Assembly: GCA_018883485.1 (NCBI GenBank)
Contig: VEQB01000147.1
Span: forward strand, 1 to 6,176
Direction: 5' to 3'
DNA length: 6,176 nucleotides
DNA from: Bacteroidota bacterium
GTDB lineage: Bacteria > Bacteroidota > Bacteroidia > UKL13-3
The notes under the pieces are model-generated. The model did not search any database, was not told where the DNA came from, and saw nothing but the letters and a program-made list of their open reading frames with translations. A program made the translations under genes and the position numbers. How positions within the stretch are numbered: the stretch's first letter is position 1; every line of letters begins with the position of its first letter. This document shows positions 5,734 to 6,176 of the stretch, one piece after another.

Positions 5734-6176
5734 TCATTCCAATTCAGGCTTTCGACCCATGTTTACGATATAACCAAAAGCGGCTGCCGTAAAAAACATA
5801 ATAAGGCTATAAATCGCGGGTGGAATACTCATTGCACTATTTCCAATTACCGACAGTGCAATATAAATTGCCATTGTGCCATTGTGAATTCCAATTTCCA
5901 TACCTATTGAAATGGATTGCTTTTTTGCAAGTTGAAACAACCTAGGAATGTAAAAACCAATCGCCATACTCAAAAGATTAAATACCAAGGTTACAATGCC
6001 AACTTGTAGAAAAAATGAAACAACATTATCTTTTTCCTTTATTAAAGCAACCAAAATGATAGCCACTAAAAACAAAGCCGACACCACTTTAATTGGTTTT
6101 TCTAATTTACTTGTCAACGATGGATTTTTTGATTTCAAATACATCCCAATGGCAACAGGCACTAGCACAATAACAA
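5734..6176 (-). CDS. Bile acid:sodium symporter (BASS) family transporter, C-terminal half, cut by window edge
   Basis: The frame runs off the right edge. The apparent start at 6166-6168 is an internal GTG (Val), with VIV visible before it. The visible 146 residues hold at least four hydrophobic segments: VVSALFLVAIILVALI, VVSFFLQVGIVTLVFNLL, SIGMEIGIHNGTMAIYIAL and IPPAIYSLIMFFTAAAFGYIV. The run EIGIHNGTMAI followed by IPPAIYS matches the conserved late region of BASS-family proteins, where E-x-G-x-Q-N contributes to sodium binding. Family members are about 290-330 residues, so roughly half is present. These inner-membrane carriers move organic anions with sodium; the substrate varies and is unknown here. 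The usual Gln of the motif is His (codon 5884-5886). The protein ends normally with a charged tail (GRKPELE). No functional link to the toxin-antitoxin unit is apparent. Confidence 0.88.
   Translation of the reverse strand, partial: VIVLVPVAIGMYLKSKNPSLTSKLEKPIKVVSALFLVAIILVALIKEKDNVVSFFLQVGIVTLVFNLLSMAIGFYIPRLFQLAKKQSISIGMEIGIHNGTMAIYIALSVIGNSAMSIPPAIYSLIMFFTAAAFGYIVNMGRKPELE

Overview
The window looks like a piece of a Bacteroidota chromosome. The evidence is a C-terminal type IX secretion (T9SS) sorting domain, signal peptides ending in A-Q, a lipoprotein with a PQQ-type propeller, AT-rich DNA, no Shine-Dalgarno sites before most starts, and a candidate TTG/TAnnTTTG promoter. Family names come from motif recognition by eye; no search was run.

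Left part (1-4110, + strand): three tightly packed genes that look like one operon. First is a T9SS-sorted surface or secreted protein of unknown function, whose 5' end is cut by the left edge. Second is an exported serine alpha/beta hydrolase (lipase/esterase-like), 11 bases later. Third is a PQQ-like beta-propeller lipoprotein, 4 bases later. All three products are predicted to leave the cytoplasm, so they may form one envelope or extracellular module. The hydrolase is unusual: about 335 residues separate its GTPHGG strand from the likely catalytic Asp and His. Base composition changes sharply inside genes two and three, which suggests mosaic replacement.

Middle (4111-5081): a minus-strand VapBC-type toxin-antitoxin pair with a 4-base GTGA overlap, convergent with the operon. 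A perfect 21-base direct repeat lies on each side of the module (4175-4195 and 5061-5081), so it looks like a discrete inserted or excisable unit.

Right part (5082-6176): about 520 bases without a convincing gene but rich in secondary structure. It holds a T-run/A-run hairpin, a GC-rich block with an 18-base perfect palindrome inside a 9-base inverted repeat, and a hairpin with 15-base perfect arms. A doubtful 40-codon ORF follows. Last is the C-terminal half of a bile acid:sodium symporter (BASS) family membrane protein on the minus strand, cut by the right edge.

I saw no RNA genes, CRISPR arrays, transposases or integrases. The best candidates for something undescribed are the three-gene exported module and the repeat-bounded toxin-antitoxin unit beside the structured intergenic block.
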